A stretch of 64,000 nt of DNA from Eutreptiella sp. 'Long Island Sound 2002' (GCA_964036045.1 OZ038393.1:50398429-50462428), one strand, 5' to 3'. Counted from the first letter of the stretch, positions 1 to 10,988 are shown. The notes: generated by a model not told the origin, from the letters alone. Numbers and translations are program-made.

Positions 1-1566
1 TGGTGAGTAAGGTAGGTTAGCCCAGGAGGAGCTCACCTCCTGGTTGAGTCAGTGTGGAAACGGTTCTGCCTCCCTTCCCTGCGTGCACATGATGCATTAA
101 AGGGTAGGCCACGCGAATTGCGCACGGTAAACCTTGTTTAGGTTACCCAGGGGCTCCTCAGTACGTTCTTTAAGAGAACCTGAGGAGTCTCTTAACGCTT
201 GCTTGCTTGACAGGGGAGCTGATCACGAATCAGCATGTTTGCGGACAGTGTATTATAGGTCACACTGAGAAGCGTATAATACGTGGAGTGTGGCTTGGTT
301 CCTCCGCCGCAAACACCCCTTAATTTGCCTCTGTTGTACAGGTGAGAGAGGTTCAGGGTGATTGGTGCACACAGCAGCTGCCTTCGGCGGCTACCTATTT
401 TTCTGCCCCAGCAAAACAGGGGCGCTGATCACAATTCAATTGACTGTGCCTCAGCCAGGAGTGGCGAGGGCAGATCGACTTCGTCGACATCCGCGCTGTG
501 CACAGAACAAGAGCACCCCTTCCCTCCAGGCCCTAGCAGGGGAAACGCGTTGTGGCGTCCCCTGTTAGGCCACAGTTCCTTAGCAGCGCTGTGTTCTCTT
601 GTGTTCTTCACAGGAGGGTCATTAGGACCCGAGACATCTTCGACAGCAGCACCCAGTAGCGTGTGTAGGGGTTAGGGTCAGCAGGCTTGGCAGGAGGTGA
701 GTGCAAGTGATGTGTTCTCACCCTGCCTTTGAAGGCCGGTGCTGGCGTTAGTGAGTGTAGTGTAGTGGTGTCTCCTGTCCCGCGTGCTTTTCCTCGTGGG
801 CAGGGGAGTGCGTTAGCTTTTGGCCTGTAGCAAAAATGGGCGTTTTGTATGCCCTTGGCACACTTGGCCACCCCTCCCCTCTAGTAGGTAGGGCTTTTGC
901 CGTCTCCCCCCAAGGATAGGCGCCAGCACAGAAATTGGGCGCCATAGGAGTGGTAATAGTACCTGATTAGGACCTTCGGTCCGACATCAGCGAAGCCCGG
1001 TCTCCGGGAGCCACGCCGGGGAGAGAAGTGAGACACACACAGACATACGTAGCACACATAGGGGTATGGTAAACCCTGTAAGGAAGGGTAGAACCCCATG
1101 GGTCTGGAACAGTCAGGGGTCCTAACTGTGGGCTCGCTTGTCCCCAAGGAGGGAAGACACACCTTGCCTCATAACACCTTGCTTGTCATTCCCCCCTGGT
1201 GTAGTAAGCCACCGTTCTTCGTTGGCTCCCCAAGGTCGTTACATCAGGGCAGTACCCATGCAACACATGGTCAACAAGGCATACACTCGCTGGGTGGCTG
1301 CAATCCTGATAAGCGGCCACCTGGCCCACGCTGGAAACCATAGGCATGGGTCTGCAGGGCACAGACAGGGTCAGTGCAGTGCTCAGTAAGCAGTAGTCTG
1401 TGAAAAAACCAATGGCCTTCGGCCAGGGAGTGGTTGTCACGGGGGGCTAACGGTCCTGTCCTGCGATGCAATGCGGGGCAACTGTGACAACTGCTCTTAC
1501 ACCCATACACAGGCACGTCTGCAGAAGAGTGCTCACTGCACCTGTCAGTAGACTGACACAGGGCAA
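1..1566 (-). other. 3' noncoding part of the gypsy element, possibly its 3' LTR
   Basis: This stretch lies downstream of the pol stop codon of the minus-strand gypsy element and holds no credible coding frame. On the minus strand a purine run (positions 1200-1189, AGGGGGGAA) is followed at once by TG, the usual polypurine tract to LTR junction, so an LTR could run from about 1188 toward position 1 and beyond the window. No second LTR is in the window to confirm it, because the 5' end of the element is lost. The LTR assignment is therefore inference. Confidence 0.35.
970..1008. other. Two adjacent perfect hairpins
   Basis: GGACC-TTC-GGTCC (970-982) is followed by CCCGG-TCT-CCGGG (996-1008). 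Both have 5-bp GC-rich stems with 3-nt loops. They lie in the putative gypsy LTR or 3' region and could be RNA structures of the element. No known RNA family was recognised. Confidence 0.4.
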
Positions 1567-3510
1567 TTAGTTTCGCTTCTTACGCTGGGACATAGTCTCA
1601 GCACGGGTTAGGAGCTGCCCCTCGTTGTTCTCAACGAGGTAAGTGCGGAAGATGGGGTTGATACTCCCATCTGGTTGTATGAAGGCTGACATAGGTTCCC
1701 AGGTCGCCTCGGATAACCCATAGCCATCCCACAGGGTTAGGAATTTCCAGCCCTGTTTATACTCGTGGCGAGCAATACCTGCAACCACGTAGTAACCATC
1801 GACTGCCATCTCATCGGCAGTCATCCCCTGGAGTTCGTCTGCCTCCTCTGGACTGGCAGCGTTCTCTAGGTCTATACGCTGAACCTCACTGTCGCTGAGG
1901 CGCCACTCATCCCAAGACAAGTCGTCAGGGGAGTGATAGTGCCTCAACTGCTTAGGTGCACACAGCAGTTCACCACCTAGACGTGGACCGCACCTGACAT
2001 GGATCCTGGATCCATCTATCCTGATGATACGATAGGGTCCAAAGTAAGGGTCCTGTAGGCAGTTACGTGGCCAGGAGGGTAGGCTTGAATGGTGTACCAA
2101 AACAAGGTCACCAACCTTGAAGCTGGCAGGTCGCCGTAGGCGGTTCCGTCGGCTCTGTTCACGGTCACGAATGTGTCTCAGGTTAGTACCAGCCTGGTTA
2201 GCCAGAGACTGCTTGTGTTCCAGCCAATCTCCCACAGGGCTCTTGAAGTCCTCAGGAAAGGGGGTTTTGAAGAACCAAGCAGGCCGTCCTCCACTGAACA
2301 GTTCGTGGGGGGTGAAACCCGTAGAAGAGCTCTGCTGTGAGTTCATGGTCAGCACTGCCCAGGGCACTAGGCGTACCCAGTCCTTGGTGCGCTCCTGTTT
2401 CATCAGGATTCTTAAGTTTTGCTCCACCACACGGTTCTGTCTCTCACAGAGAGGGTTAGACGTGTGGGTATAGGGCACAACTGAGGTTACCTCCACGTTG
2501 AGGGCATTTAGCACTCGTTTGTACCACCCAGTGTCACTGCGGATGCGTACATCCTCATCAGAGTGCACCTGCTTAGGTGCTCCATAGGGTTCGAACCATT
2601 GTTCGACCAACATTTTCACAGTCTGCTCACCTGTGATTTTCTTATTGCAAGGGAACACACGGGGGAAGCGAGATAGACCACAGGTGACCACGAAGCAACT
2701 ATCATAGCCGCCAAAGCGTGGTAGACCGTGGATGAATTCCACGTAGAGAAGAGAGTTAGCACAATAGGGTATGGGTAAGCTGGAGATCAGGCCCCTATCC
2801 CTACTGTCGCTCTGCTTGCTGGCATGACAGCCACAAGCATCCACAATGGTCTGCATACGCGACCTCAGTTCAGTCAGGGTTAGACTAGAGTAGAAACACT
2901 CACGGAAGAAGTCCACTGAGCGATTAGCGCCAGTGTGCCCAGAACTGAGATGGGACCACTGTAGGCACCCATCCAGTCGTGCCTCAGGCACCACAATTCG
3001 GTCCTCGTAGAAGAGGTGCTGATTGTTTTTATACCACTGGTGCCCGTCAATGACACGGGGTTCGAGACCAGTGCTGAGGGTTTGGAGAATTTCTTCATAC
3101 TCTGACTGATAGTCGGTTAGACTCCAACCCTCCAGGATTCCGGCAGTGCGCATGGACAGGTAAAGCTGGACATCCATACGCTGGAAAGCCTCTCTGGCGA
3201 GCGCCTCAGAGCTCTCACCAATAAGCGCATCGAAGTTGTTGCGCGATATATAGTCAGACAGTTCATTCTTTATCCCGGGGATATGATGCACTGTCAGCCT
3301 GAACTGGCTCAGGTAAGTCCACCACCGTTTTAGCTTTGCTTTCTCTGGTGGTGGGCCCTTCTGAAAAGACTTCACAGGCTCCTGGTCACACAGCCAGACA
3401 ATAGGGTTAGATCCCAGGAGTCTGGATTGTGACGATAGCACCAACATACCGGCCAGGAGTTCCTGGTCATAGGTGCTGTATTTGGAACGTGCTTGATTCC
3501 ATTTCCAATT
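1567..3510 (-). pseudogene. pol: Gypsy pol, C-terminal part: end of RNase H, integrase, chromodomain
   Basis: The frame continues that of the RT part after a single TGA at 3511-3513. The N-terminal residues finish RNase H (VHHIPGIKNELSDYISRNNF). Next come an HHCC-like region (HLSSGHTG, then CGCHASK, where the expected CxxC is CxC) and the integrase core. In the core, the first catalytic position reads VEFIHGLP, with Glu where Asp is usual; the second is HSDEDV; the third is NPLCERQNR. A GPY/F-like segment (YFGPYRIIRI) follows, and then a C-terminal chromodomain (YYVVAGIARHEY, WEPMSAF). Chromodomains are thought to direct integration into heterochromatin, which fits the subtelomeric setting. 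With the upstream stop codon this piece would not be made as part of a polyprotein. Confidence 0.85.
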
Positions 3511-4258
3511 TCAGTGTCCCAGTGGCACCAGTCGCCACTCACTGGTAGGATAGTCATGTTTCAACGAACCATCACGGTTCAGTCCAGTAGTACGATAATG
3601 GCAGTGGGTTAGTTCAGCGGGGTTAAGCTCCTGCCATTGGTAGATCGTACCTCCCCCCCCTACATCACTGGCATCAGTGATCAGGACTACCTTGCCCTCA
3701 GGGCGGGGCACTCCCAGGCAGTTGGAGGAGGCAATCTTCTTCTTCAACTCCTGGAAGCATTCCCCCTCTCTGGAGGTCCACCTGCAGGGAGTAGTTTTCT
3801 TGATTAGGTCAGTGAGGGGTGCAGAGGAGTATGTAAAATTGTGGATGTGACGCCGATAGAAATTACAGGCGCCCACAAAAGTCCTCACATCGTGTAGGCC
3901 CTTCTTAGGGTCATCGCGAATCTGCATGTCCTGTAGGTTCTGCATCTTAGACGCGGCTGGTTTCCACCAGCCATACTCCGGGTCGAAACCAAAATACCCC
4001 ATCTCCTCTTTCATAAACTCACATTTTTCGAGTTTGATTCGGAGATTGTTTTCTTGACAGACAATGAAAAATTCACGGAGGAGAAGGACATGGTCCTCTT
4101 TGGTATTAGTATCCAAACTCACGTCGTCGATGTGAGCCTCCATTTCTGCACCCCGAGAAATCAACTCTTGTACTAGAGGCCTGCGCCTCAGTATGTACAA
4201 AATTTTGTTCATAAGCTCCTGGAAGAGCGCTGGGGCATTAGCCACCCCAAAAGGCATA
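3511..4258 (-). pseudogene. pol: Gypsy pol, middle part: second half of RT and start of RNase H
   Basis: The piece begins at the RT motif MPFGVANAPALFQELM, directly after the SINE-like insertion. The catalytic box reads AHIDDVSL, so His replaces the usual Tyr of YxDD. Connection-domain and RNase H features follow (FVGACNFYRRHI, then VLITDASDVGGGG with the first RNase H Asp). The frame ends at TGA (3511-3513) after PLGH, and coding-like sequence resumes in the same frame directly after it (the YSTYDQELLAG region). A TGG to TGA change is the simplest explanation, because related enzymes often have Trp there. No frameshift is needed at this point. Confidence 0.85.
4244..4258. repeat. Target-site duplication of the SINE-like insert, copy 1
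   Basis: ACCCCAAAAGGCATA, identical to 4646-4660. It encodes part of the RT motif MPFGV on the minus strand. Confidence 0.85.
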
Positions 4259-4645
4259 GGTAGGTAGGTAGGTGCACTCGGTCGTGGAGAGGCGCCCCTT
4301 GGTTCCCCCTGGCGTCGCCCCTGTGACGAACAGGAAGAGGCTCCGCGCGTGAAGAGGGGAGGCGGCTTACATCCCGCTAGACCTGACTTTTGGCCCCCAA
4401 CAAAGCGGCCCCGGGCTACACCGGGAGGGCTGATCGCCGCCAGCGTGACGTGCTTGTCTCGCCGGGAGGGTGGGCCCCCGTGCTTGCGCACGTCCCCTCC
4501 TTTGGGCGGAACCCTAGGGGTTCACCGGACTTCCTGGCGTATCCCGTTCCCAAGGCATGCATGCATGTTCTTGGTACTAGGGTTCCGAGGCGCTTGGGTG
4601 TCGCACGCTCCGCCTCGAGTCCCAAAGCAGCGCTGGCCTTAGGAT
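4259..4645 (-). mobile_element. SINE-like retroposon nested in the gypsy RT gene
   Basis: A GC-rich 387-bp insert lies between two perfect copies of a 15-bp target duplication, ACCCCAAAAGGCATA, at 4244-4258 and 4646-4660. Removing the insert and one duplication rejoins RT at the MPFGV motif in frame. On the minus strand it ends in a short simple tail, (CCTA)n, next to the duplication, like SINEs with short-repeat tails. No long ORF and no clear pol III A or B box was found. A 15-bp duplication is typical of LINE-mediated retroposition. It could instead be a short LINE 3' end. Confidence 0.75.
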
Positions 4646-4660
4646 ACCCCAAAAGGCATA
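4646..4660. repeat. Target-site duplication of the SINE-like insert, copy 2
   Basis: ACCCCAAAAGGCATA, identical to 4244-4258; it bounds the other end of the 387-bp insert. Confidence 0.85.
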
Positions 4661-6546
4661 ACCTTCCATTTAAAGACACGACCCTTGGGGGTTATAAAGG
4701 CCAACAGCTCCTGAGCTGCGGCGGTTAGGTGCACCTGCCAGAAACCAGAGCGTTTGTCCATTTTGGTCTTATACCTGCATTTGACAATACGCTCCAGGGT
4801 GTTTTCCATGTTAGGAATACTCCCTGAGTGGTTCTGGGTTTTCTTGTTGACCTCACCATAGTCTACAACCAGACGTAGGGCAGTCGACCCTGGTTTGGCA
4901 ACAAGGAAACAGGGACTGCAGTGATGGGGATAGTCCCCGTGCTTATACTCTTCAACGAGGCCAGCATCAATGCATTCCTGGATCTGGCGCTCGATCTCTT
5001 CAGCCTGTTCCTGTGGAGCGGGATAGGGGCGACGCCTCACTCGCGTCTTTACAAATTCTGGTTTCAATTTCAGGTCCATCTGGACCAGTTTTTTACAAGA
5101 AAGGGGAGGCGGCAAGGCGCCGAACACCTCCTCATAGGTTATCAGCAGTTTCTTCAGGCGGGGGTCAAGGTTAAGACTCTCGAGTTTCTGAAGAAAATCC
5201 TCCTCAGCATGGAGGTTGCTTTTTCCATGTTCTTTCTTTTTCTGCCGATCAGCAGTTTCGGCAGGCACAGAACCATCGTCCCACTCAGGGGGACATTGCT
5301 GCCCATAGTGCAGAGAATACACTAGCGGTATCTCAGGGTCAGGCAGCGTATAGGACTTATCGTCCTCCTCAGACCAGATGGAGGATTTCCAGGTCTGTCT
5401 GAGGTATTGCAGCCGCTCTTGGCGCTCAATACCTTCGGCCTTCAGGTACAACAGCCGCCTGAGTTCCTGAGTGTCATGCTCAGACAATGGCATGTTATTA
5501 GCAGCAGGCCGCGCCAGAGCATCAGCACTCCGGGCCACGGGTTCACCTGTGTGCATAGGCTGCATGTGTAGCACTGGCTTCCCAACAGGGGAAGCGGGTT
5601 CAGAGGTTGACTCTAGATCTACCTCCTCTAGCAACAGCTGGGCTAGGAAGGCACGATGTTTTAGGTCAACACAGCTGGGATCAACAGAGGGAATAGTGCT
5701 GGCGATCTCAGACAGTTGGTCGTCAGCATCCTCTTTTACAGCTGCAGGTTCCAGATAGTCATCGGGAGACTCACACCCTGTAAGTGTCGCAGATGGGTGC
5801 TCAGGAGATCGATTTTTGAGATCATAAAGGGTCAGGCCACGATTTTCGGCCATGACCTCTTTCAGTAGCACCTGGTCTAGGTCACACAGGGGTACAGGAT
5901 TGCGAGATCCATCGACGATGGACAGGAAACTGGCCCACTCAGGGGCCTGCATAGCTGTGTCTGAGTCCTCAGGCACATAGATGGGGCGGTCGGGGAGTTG
6001 CACTCTTCCCACGGTCATTCGATCTAGGAGACGGCGCCAGTAAGCATGTTCACCAGAGCAGCCCCAGTCAGGGGTGTACATAACAACTCTTCCTCCCTCA
6101 TTAGCGATTTTGATTAGAACCTTCGCGAGCAGGGAGAAGGGAGGGTTAGCATACGCTAGGCCCATTGCTTTCCAGAAGAAACGGAAAGCATTGTTCAGTT
6201 GTTTCGAGCAGTACAACTGCATGATGTGCTGTTGTTGGCTCGCAAACAATTCCACCTGGATCTCATCCAGGTTTACCTGAAGGGCCGCCAGTCCAATTTC
6301 AAGAACGTGACAGGCCAATTGGTAGTTTTCAGTAGGATAGTTAGTCTTGGATGCGTAGCGCAGTGCAGACTCTTTTCGTCCTGACAGCTCCAAAGGTACA
6401 GAGAATAGCCCACTGCCAAAGTCGCAATGCAAAGAATAGGGGCGCTGGAGGGACAGCATTTTTACCTGGGGGTTTCTTCGTAGGAAGTCGGTGCCAATGA
6501 CGATGTCAAAGGCGTCGGTGTCCAGCACTCTGCAGTGTTGGGTCAC
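4661..6546 (-). pseudogene. pol: Gypsy pol: end of protease region, spacer, first half of RT
   Basis: The frame is open from about 6560; its first usable start codon would be GTG, so it was not translated from its own ATG. It opens with the C-terminal protease motif (DAFDIVIGTDFLRR, the ILG-like strand of retropepsins). A long linker rich in Glu and Ser follows, then the RT fingers and palm (KTRVRRRPYPAP, LRLVVDYGEVNKKT, KMDKRSGFWQVHL with the first catalytic Asp, ITPKGRVFKWKVMPFGV). The frame is broken at MPFGV by the SINE-like insert. The protease active site lies in a different frame just upstream, so a one-base shift near 6550-6570 separates the two. Confidence 0.85.
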
Positions 6547-6722
6547 GGTTTTGTCGCCCCTACTCTTATGGCCACGGTCTTAGTTTTCTTGAAAGTCTTT
6601 AGCAGGCGCCGGGCCACTATGGAAAGTGTTGCACCGGTGTCAAGCACCGCTCGAAAAACCTGATCCCCGATTTTCACGAGGATCCAGAAAACCAAGTCCT
6701 CCTCTTGGGAAGCGCCCCCCTA
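6543..6722 (-). pseudogene. pro: Gypsy protease active-site segment, after an in-frame UAG
   Basis: Directly after the gag stop codon (TAG at 6722-6720) the same frame stays open for 58 codons and encodes a retropepsin start: WILVKIGDQVFRAVLDTGATLS. The active-site DTGA is at 6641-6630. It ends at TGA (6545-6543), after which the matching protease C-terminus is in the RT frame. Gag and protease in one frame across a UAG, followed by purine-rich GGGGGC, resembles the readthrough arrangement of gammaretroviruses. Whether UAG was suppressed here is inference. Confidence 0.7.
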
Positions 6723-7724
6723 CTCCTCATCAGGGAACTTGACATCCACCCCTTCAGCAATGAGGGACTTGGCCATCCAGGCCAAGCGCCTCTTCTTGGA
6801 ATTATTCCCCTCAGGGGTAGCGTTATCCCCTTGGGGGCGCTTCTTGGGGTCACCTGCGGCAGGAGCGGGTGTAGCAGCAGGAGTGGGTGTAGCAACGGGC
6901 GCTGATGAGCGCCCCTGGGGGTTAGGGGGTCCATTTTTGCCACCCCCCTTGCCGCCCCCTTTACCACCTTTATCCCCATTCGGGGGATTTCTGGCGGGCG
7001 TTTGGGTCTTCTGGCGTTCCGCCTCCTGACGCTTGAGTTTGTCACTCTCGCGTTTCTTGATGTGGCATTCGTCCTCGTAGTGACGACGTTTGCCACAGTA
7101 ACCACAGGTGATGGTACACCTGAAATGGTCCTGATGGGTCACAGGTTTCCCATCTTTGGTATTCTGCTGACGTTTCATCTGTAGCATACAGCCACTGCGG
7201 AGATCGCAGTCAGAGGCATGACAAGGTCCCCCCTTGTCATTGACAGGTTTGCAGTAGAACAGGGGGGGTGTACCTGCATCAGGTTTAACCTCATTCATGG
7301 CACGTAGGTTACCCCTCCCTTTACCACCTCCCTGGTTGGTGTTAGTGGCATTTTTCTGCCCTTTCCCTTCGCCACGTTCGGGGGTAGGGGTACCACCTCG
7401 TCCCAAATGCTTCTTGAGGAATTTCTCCATGTGGGAGTCATTCTCTCTCTGAAGAGCTAGCTCAGTCAAGAGGTCCACCAGTTCATCGTACGAGTGGGTC
7501 CTGCTCTTCCTCTCAGAGGTGGAGCGGCAATCATCCCACGTACGTTGGGTGATCTTACTCATGAGCCACAGGTGGAGCTCAGTGGCTCCGTAGGAGCCCA
7601 CGTTCATCCTCGAAAACAGGTACTCCAGATCGCACACATGTTCAGAAATTCGCGCAGCGGATGGAAACTCAGGGAGCATAGGTTCGCTCCTCGATCTGTG
7701 TCCGTACGCTGAGGTCAGTCTCAT
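6720..7724 (-). pseudogene. gag: Gypsy gag, C-terminal part with CCHC zinc knuckle
   Basis: The 334-residue frame carries a capsid-like segment (PEFPSAARISEHVCDLEYLF and following), then a basic Gly-rich region, then one CCHC knuckle CGYCGKRRHYEDEC (CX2CX4HX4C), the nucleic-acid-binding motif of Gag. A Lys-, Gly- and Pro-rich tail ends with a basic KKRRLAWM patch and the UAG. The first residues overlap the gag N-terminal frame by 56 bp, and capsid similarity seems to pass from one frame to the other at about 7690-7720, so one base has been gained or lost there. A second Cys/His cluster (CHASDCDLRSGC) is possible but unassigned. Confidence 0.8.
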
Positions 7725-8424
7725 AGACTGGGAATGTTTTCCCCAACCTCAGGAGTACCTCTGCCCAGGTAGAACAGGTTTTCACAATCTGTTTCACCTG
7801 TTTTTGCAAAAATTTCTTTTTGCATGAGCGTTTCAGCAGTGAATATTTGGTGGCCACATCCACATGGGATTGGCCAGTCAGCAAAAGGAACTCTGCAAAT
7901 TCTTCTGCCCATTCGGGCAGATTTTTGGGGTCAAACTCCGGCAGTTCCAGCTGGATGTTCGCCTGGGCAATAGGTCTGCCCATCTTCCCACCCCCCGGAG
8001 TTAGGCCTGAAGGCGACACGCCGGCAAGAGGTGCCAGGGCTGACAGCCCTCTTTTCTCAATCTCTGTGACAGGCACGTCCTGTAGTTCAGCCATGGGCAC
8101 AGTCCTGGCACGGGGGTGAAAGGGGCTGGGGCAGGTGACCTTAGGCAACAGCCTTGAGACCCTTGATCTCTTAAGATCTTCGGCCAGGGTACTCAGTCCT
8201 GGAGAGAGAGAGGGCCACTCTGGCTTGGGTAAGGGTTCTGCAATACCCAGTTTAGCCTTAATGGCCTCCGATTGGGCCATCACATCTGGATCTTCTGATC
8301 CAGACAGGAGTTTGGCCAACAGCTCGGCCGTATGATCCAGGGCACCGTAGGTTGGCCTTGAATGATGTTGTTCCTCAACTCGAGTCGGGCCCACTTTGGG
8401 AGCCCTTGGGGTTGGACAACATAT
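7669..8424 (-). pseudogene. gag: Gypsy gag, N-terminal part
   Basis: This frame is in phase with RT, not with the gag C-terminal frame. It encodes a Gag-like segment (LPEFDPKNLPEWAEEFAEFLLLTGQ, then KTCSTWAEVLLRLGKTFPVY) of the type seen in Ty3/gypsy capsids, preceded by a Pro/Ser-rich stretch. The frame stays open through the junction to 8493, but 8425-8493 is satellite A, so the ATG at 8493 is borrowed from the satellite and the original start is lost. A start at an internal ATG, for example before AELQDVPV, would be possible. Confidence 0.7.
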
Positions 8425-9302
8425 CCGGAAAAGGCCTAAAAGTTGCGTAGTGGAACGGTGAAACTTGTACAAAAAAATGGTTTTTTGGGCCATCTCTTCA
8501 GCTTGAGGTTTATGAACCTCTAGAGGACACCAACGGGGTCACACTCATGCTGTGAAGCTCCATGAAAATGCATCCACGTTGCCCTGGGGGGGGGGTGCCT
8601 TGGGTTGCCGACTATCACAGAAAACAGCCATCCCGAAAAAGCCTAAAAGTTACGTAGTGGAACGGTGCAATTTGTACAAAAAAACGGTTTGTGGGCCATC
8701 TCTTCAGCTTGAGGTTTATGAACCTCTAGAGGACACCTAGGAGGTCACACTCATGCTGTCAGGCCCCATGACAATGCATCCACGCTGCCCTGGAGGGGTG
8801 CCTTGGGTTGCTGACTATCACTGAAAACAGCCATCCTGGAAAGGCTTAAAAGTTACGTAGTGGAACGGAGCAATTTGTACAAAAAAAACGGTTTGTGGGC
8901 CATCTCTTCAGCTTGAGTTTCATGAACCTCCAGGGGACACCTAGGAGATCACACTCATGCTGTTAAGCTGCATGACAATGCATCCAAGTTGCCCTGGAGG
9001 GGTGCCTTGGGTTCCCGACTATCACTGAAAACAGCCATCCTGAAAAAGCCTAAAGGTTACGTAGTGGAACGGTGAAATTTGTACAAAAAAACAGTTTGTG
9101 GGCCATCTCTTCAGCTTGAGGTTTATGAACCTCTGGAGGACCCCAAGGAGATCACATTCATGCTGTCAAGCTGCATGACAATGCATCCACGTTGCCCTGC
9201 AGGGGTGCCTTGGGTTGCCGACTATCACTGAAAACAGCCATCCTGAAAAGGCCTAAAAGTTACGTAGTGGAACGGTGCAATTTGTACAAAAAAAGGTTTG
9301 TG
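8425..9302 (+). repeat. Satellite A, left array, about 4.3 units of 203 bp
   Basis: Each unit contains TACGTAGTGGAACGGTGCAA, a run of seven or eight A after TTTGTAC, GGGCCATCTCTTCAGCTTGA and GCCTTGGGTTGCCGACTATC. The same monomer in the opposite orientation makes the 43791-50827 array. The array is cut by the gypsy element on the left and by TTAGGG repeats on the right. Short frames of 60-80 codons in it are repeat by-products. Confidence 0.95.
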
Positions 9303-9366
9303 GGGTTAGGGCTGGGGTGAGGGTTAGGGTTAGGGTTAGGGTTAGGGTTAGGGTTAGGGTTAGGGG
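9303..9366 (+). repeat. Interstitial telomeric repeat, TTAGGG orientation
   Basis: About seven and a half perfect TTAGGG units (9321-9366) follow a degenerate start (9303-9320). They separate satellite A from the left arm of the inverted repeat. The G-rich strand runs rightward, as at a right-hand chromosome end. Confidence 0.95.
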
Positions 9367-10063
9367 GAATATCCTATTGTCCGTCGGACAATTTTTTTTT
9401 GGTTTTTTTTTCGGTCTATGGATCCTAGCTATCTGGGTGAACCCTGCTGCCCTGGCGATTTAACCGAACCACGCCATGCATTGTCACTCAAAAGCTCATG
9501 CACTGCACCCAGCCTGGTAGCACAGTTGTGGCTAGGGTGGTCAACAGTGAAGCAAAAAAATGCCCGGCGATTGCAGAGCCTCTGAGCACCCTGCAAGACA
9601 AGGTGGATTATCCACGCTGAACGTGCTACCTAGTAAAGGTTCAGCCTCACGGGTGACTCTCTGGCACTAATGTGATGAGATGTTCATTGGTGGATTTGTT
9701 CCCGTAGCAATTGAACAAAAAGCCACCATGCATTGTCATTCAAAATGCATGGCACTCCCCTTGCTGGTCTCTCCGATGTTTACCACAAACCATACATACA
9801 AAAAAGGCATGTTTCTGGGTAGTTCTCCATAGGCATAGTCCGCAACCCAAGGGACCCCTTCAGGATGTATCCACGGCTTCTGTGCCCCAAGCCAATCGCG
9901 TTGGTGAGGTCTCTGGGATCAGGGCATGGACATCTGAACTCGCTTTGCCAAACCAAAACATTGTCCAGCCGCCGCAGCTCCATTAAGGTCCACCGCTTAC
10001 TGGTAAAATCAGGGTAAAAATTGGGCATGTTTTTCGCCACACAAGGAGGGTGCTGGGTATACT

Positions 10064-10639
10064 TTGCACTGGACCACGGCCTCCTACCACCTTCAGAATG
10101 CATTCCACTTCACAAATGCCTTCCTGGGTAGCTGTTTACCACAAACCATACATACAAAAAAGGCATGTTTCTGGGTAGTTCTTCCCGGTATTCGGTTCGG
10201 AGCAGCGATCAACAGTGGTACATACCTTTCCTTGAAGCAATCAAAGGGGAAGGTCCTTGGAGCAAGGTACGCAGCTGACCAGATGCCCACCACGGACTGT
10301 GACAACGGATGGACACTGGTGAAGCGAAGACCACGTTCTGTTCGTGTGCCGACCACAGAGACTCTTCAACTACAGCTTCAGGATGGTTGTGTCGAAGAAA
10401 TTACCATAACCTGGCTGCCAGACCATCAACATCAGGATGGTGGAATGAAAGCCAACATCAAGAATGTTCCACGCCTACTGCGTACTGCACATGCACACTA
10501 TTCCCAAGTCCGTCCGGATGTGGAGGGTGGCATGGTAGGAATCGGACAACACGGGCAATCCTACCTCCGGCGGGTTTGCTTCCATCGTGCAACCACGGGG
10601 TGCAATAACAAGGATCACAAAAAGGCAGTGGAGGCATAG
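10064..10639 (+). pseudogene. Unrecognised coding-like frame, left-arm copy with premature stop
   Basis: The 191-codon frame matches the 233-codon frame at 34095-34796 in the right arm. It ends early at TAG (10637-10639), where the right arm has CAG; beyond it the same frame continues in a protein-like way (PTFHKIFEERMQHQISSL). No domain is recognised. The first 40 codons lie in a sequence that is repeated nearby (9780-9830 and 10135-10185, TTTACCACAAACCATACATA), so the true start is probably further in. It may be a host exon fragment. Confidence 0.4.
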
Positions 10640-10699
10640 GTTGCCTCCAGGCTTGGGGAACTTGGGCCAACGTTCCACAAGATCTTTGAGGAAAGAATG

Positions 10700-10988
10700 C
10701 AACATCAAATTTCATCTCTTCAAATGTATCATCCTCACCGTCTTTGGCGGCAAAGGTTCCGTTGATCTGACCAACGCTCCGCATTGCGACCTACAGGATT
10801 CTACGGGAAGCTTTGCCTTGTGGATCTGTGAACAATGTAGGGAACACATTGATGAGCCTGCTTGGTTCCTAAGTCTCGACTACGGTGTTGCCATCCAGCT
10901 TTGCCTCGTTGCAATGACGTGGTCGGGCGCAGTTCTCAGGCACTGTAGTCTCACAGGGCCTCCACCATTGGTGTCCGGTCGGTGGTGA
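10700..10988 (+). pseudogene. Second coding-like frame after the 10064 frame, unrecognised
   Basis: In another frame the sequence reads CIILTVFGGKGSVDLTNAPH and then GSFALWICEQCREHIDEPAW, which is conserved in the right arm (33995-34240, where a TAG follows EHIDEPA). The two frames meet at about 10700-10730, so this looks like one gene relic with a one-base shift or a small lost intron. The CEQC pair might be part of a metal site, but this is not enough to assign a family. Confidence 0.35.

Larger units (their letters stand above)
1567..8424 (-). mobile_element. Ty3/gypsy chromovirus-type LTR retrotransposon, degraded and 5'-truncated
   Basis: In minus-strand order the element shows gag with a CCHC knuckle, aspartic protease (DTGA), reverse transcriptase, RNase H, integrase with an HHCC-like region and GPY/F-like segment, and a C-terminal chromodomain. 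This order (RT-RH-IN) is that of Ty3/gypsy, and the chromodomain places it among chromoviruses. The 5' LTR and leader are missing: at about 8424 the gag frame passes directly into satellite A. The copy is inactive: it has two frame changes (about 7700 and 6550), a TGA inside RNase H (3511-3513) and a 387-bp insertion in RT. Only one end is present, so no target duplication can be scored. Confidence 0.9.

Noticed and set aside
4244-4660. Introner-type intron in the RT gene
   Set aside because: The ends and duplications offer no suitable AG acceptor in the minus orientation, while the simple tail and 15-bp duplication fit a retroposon.
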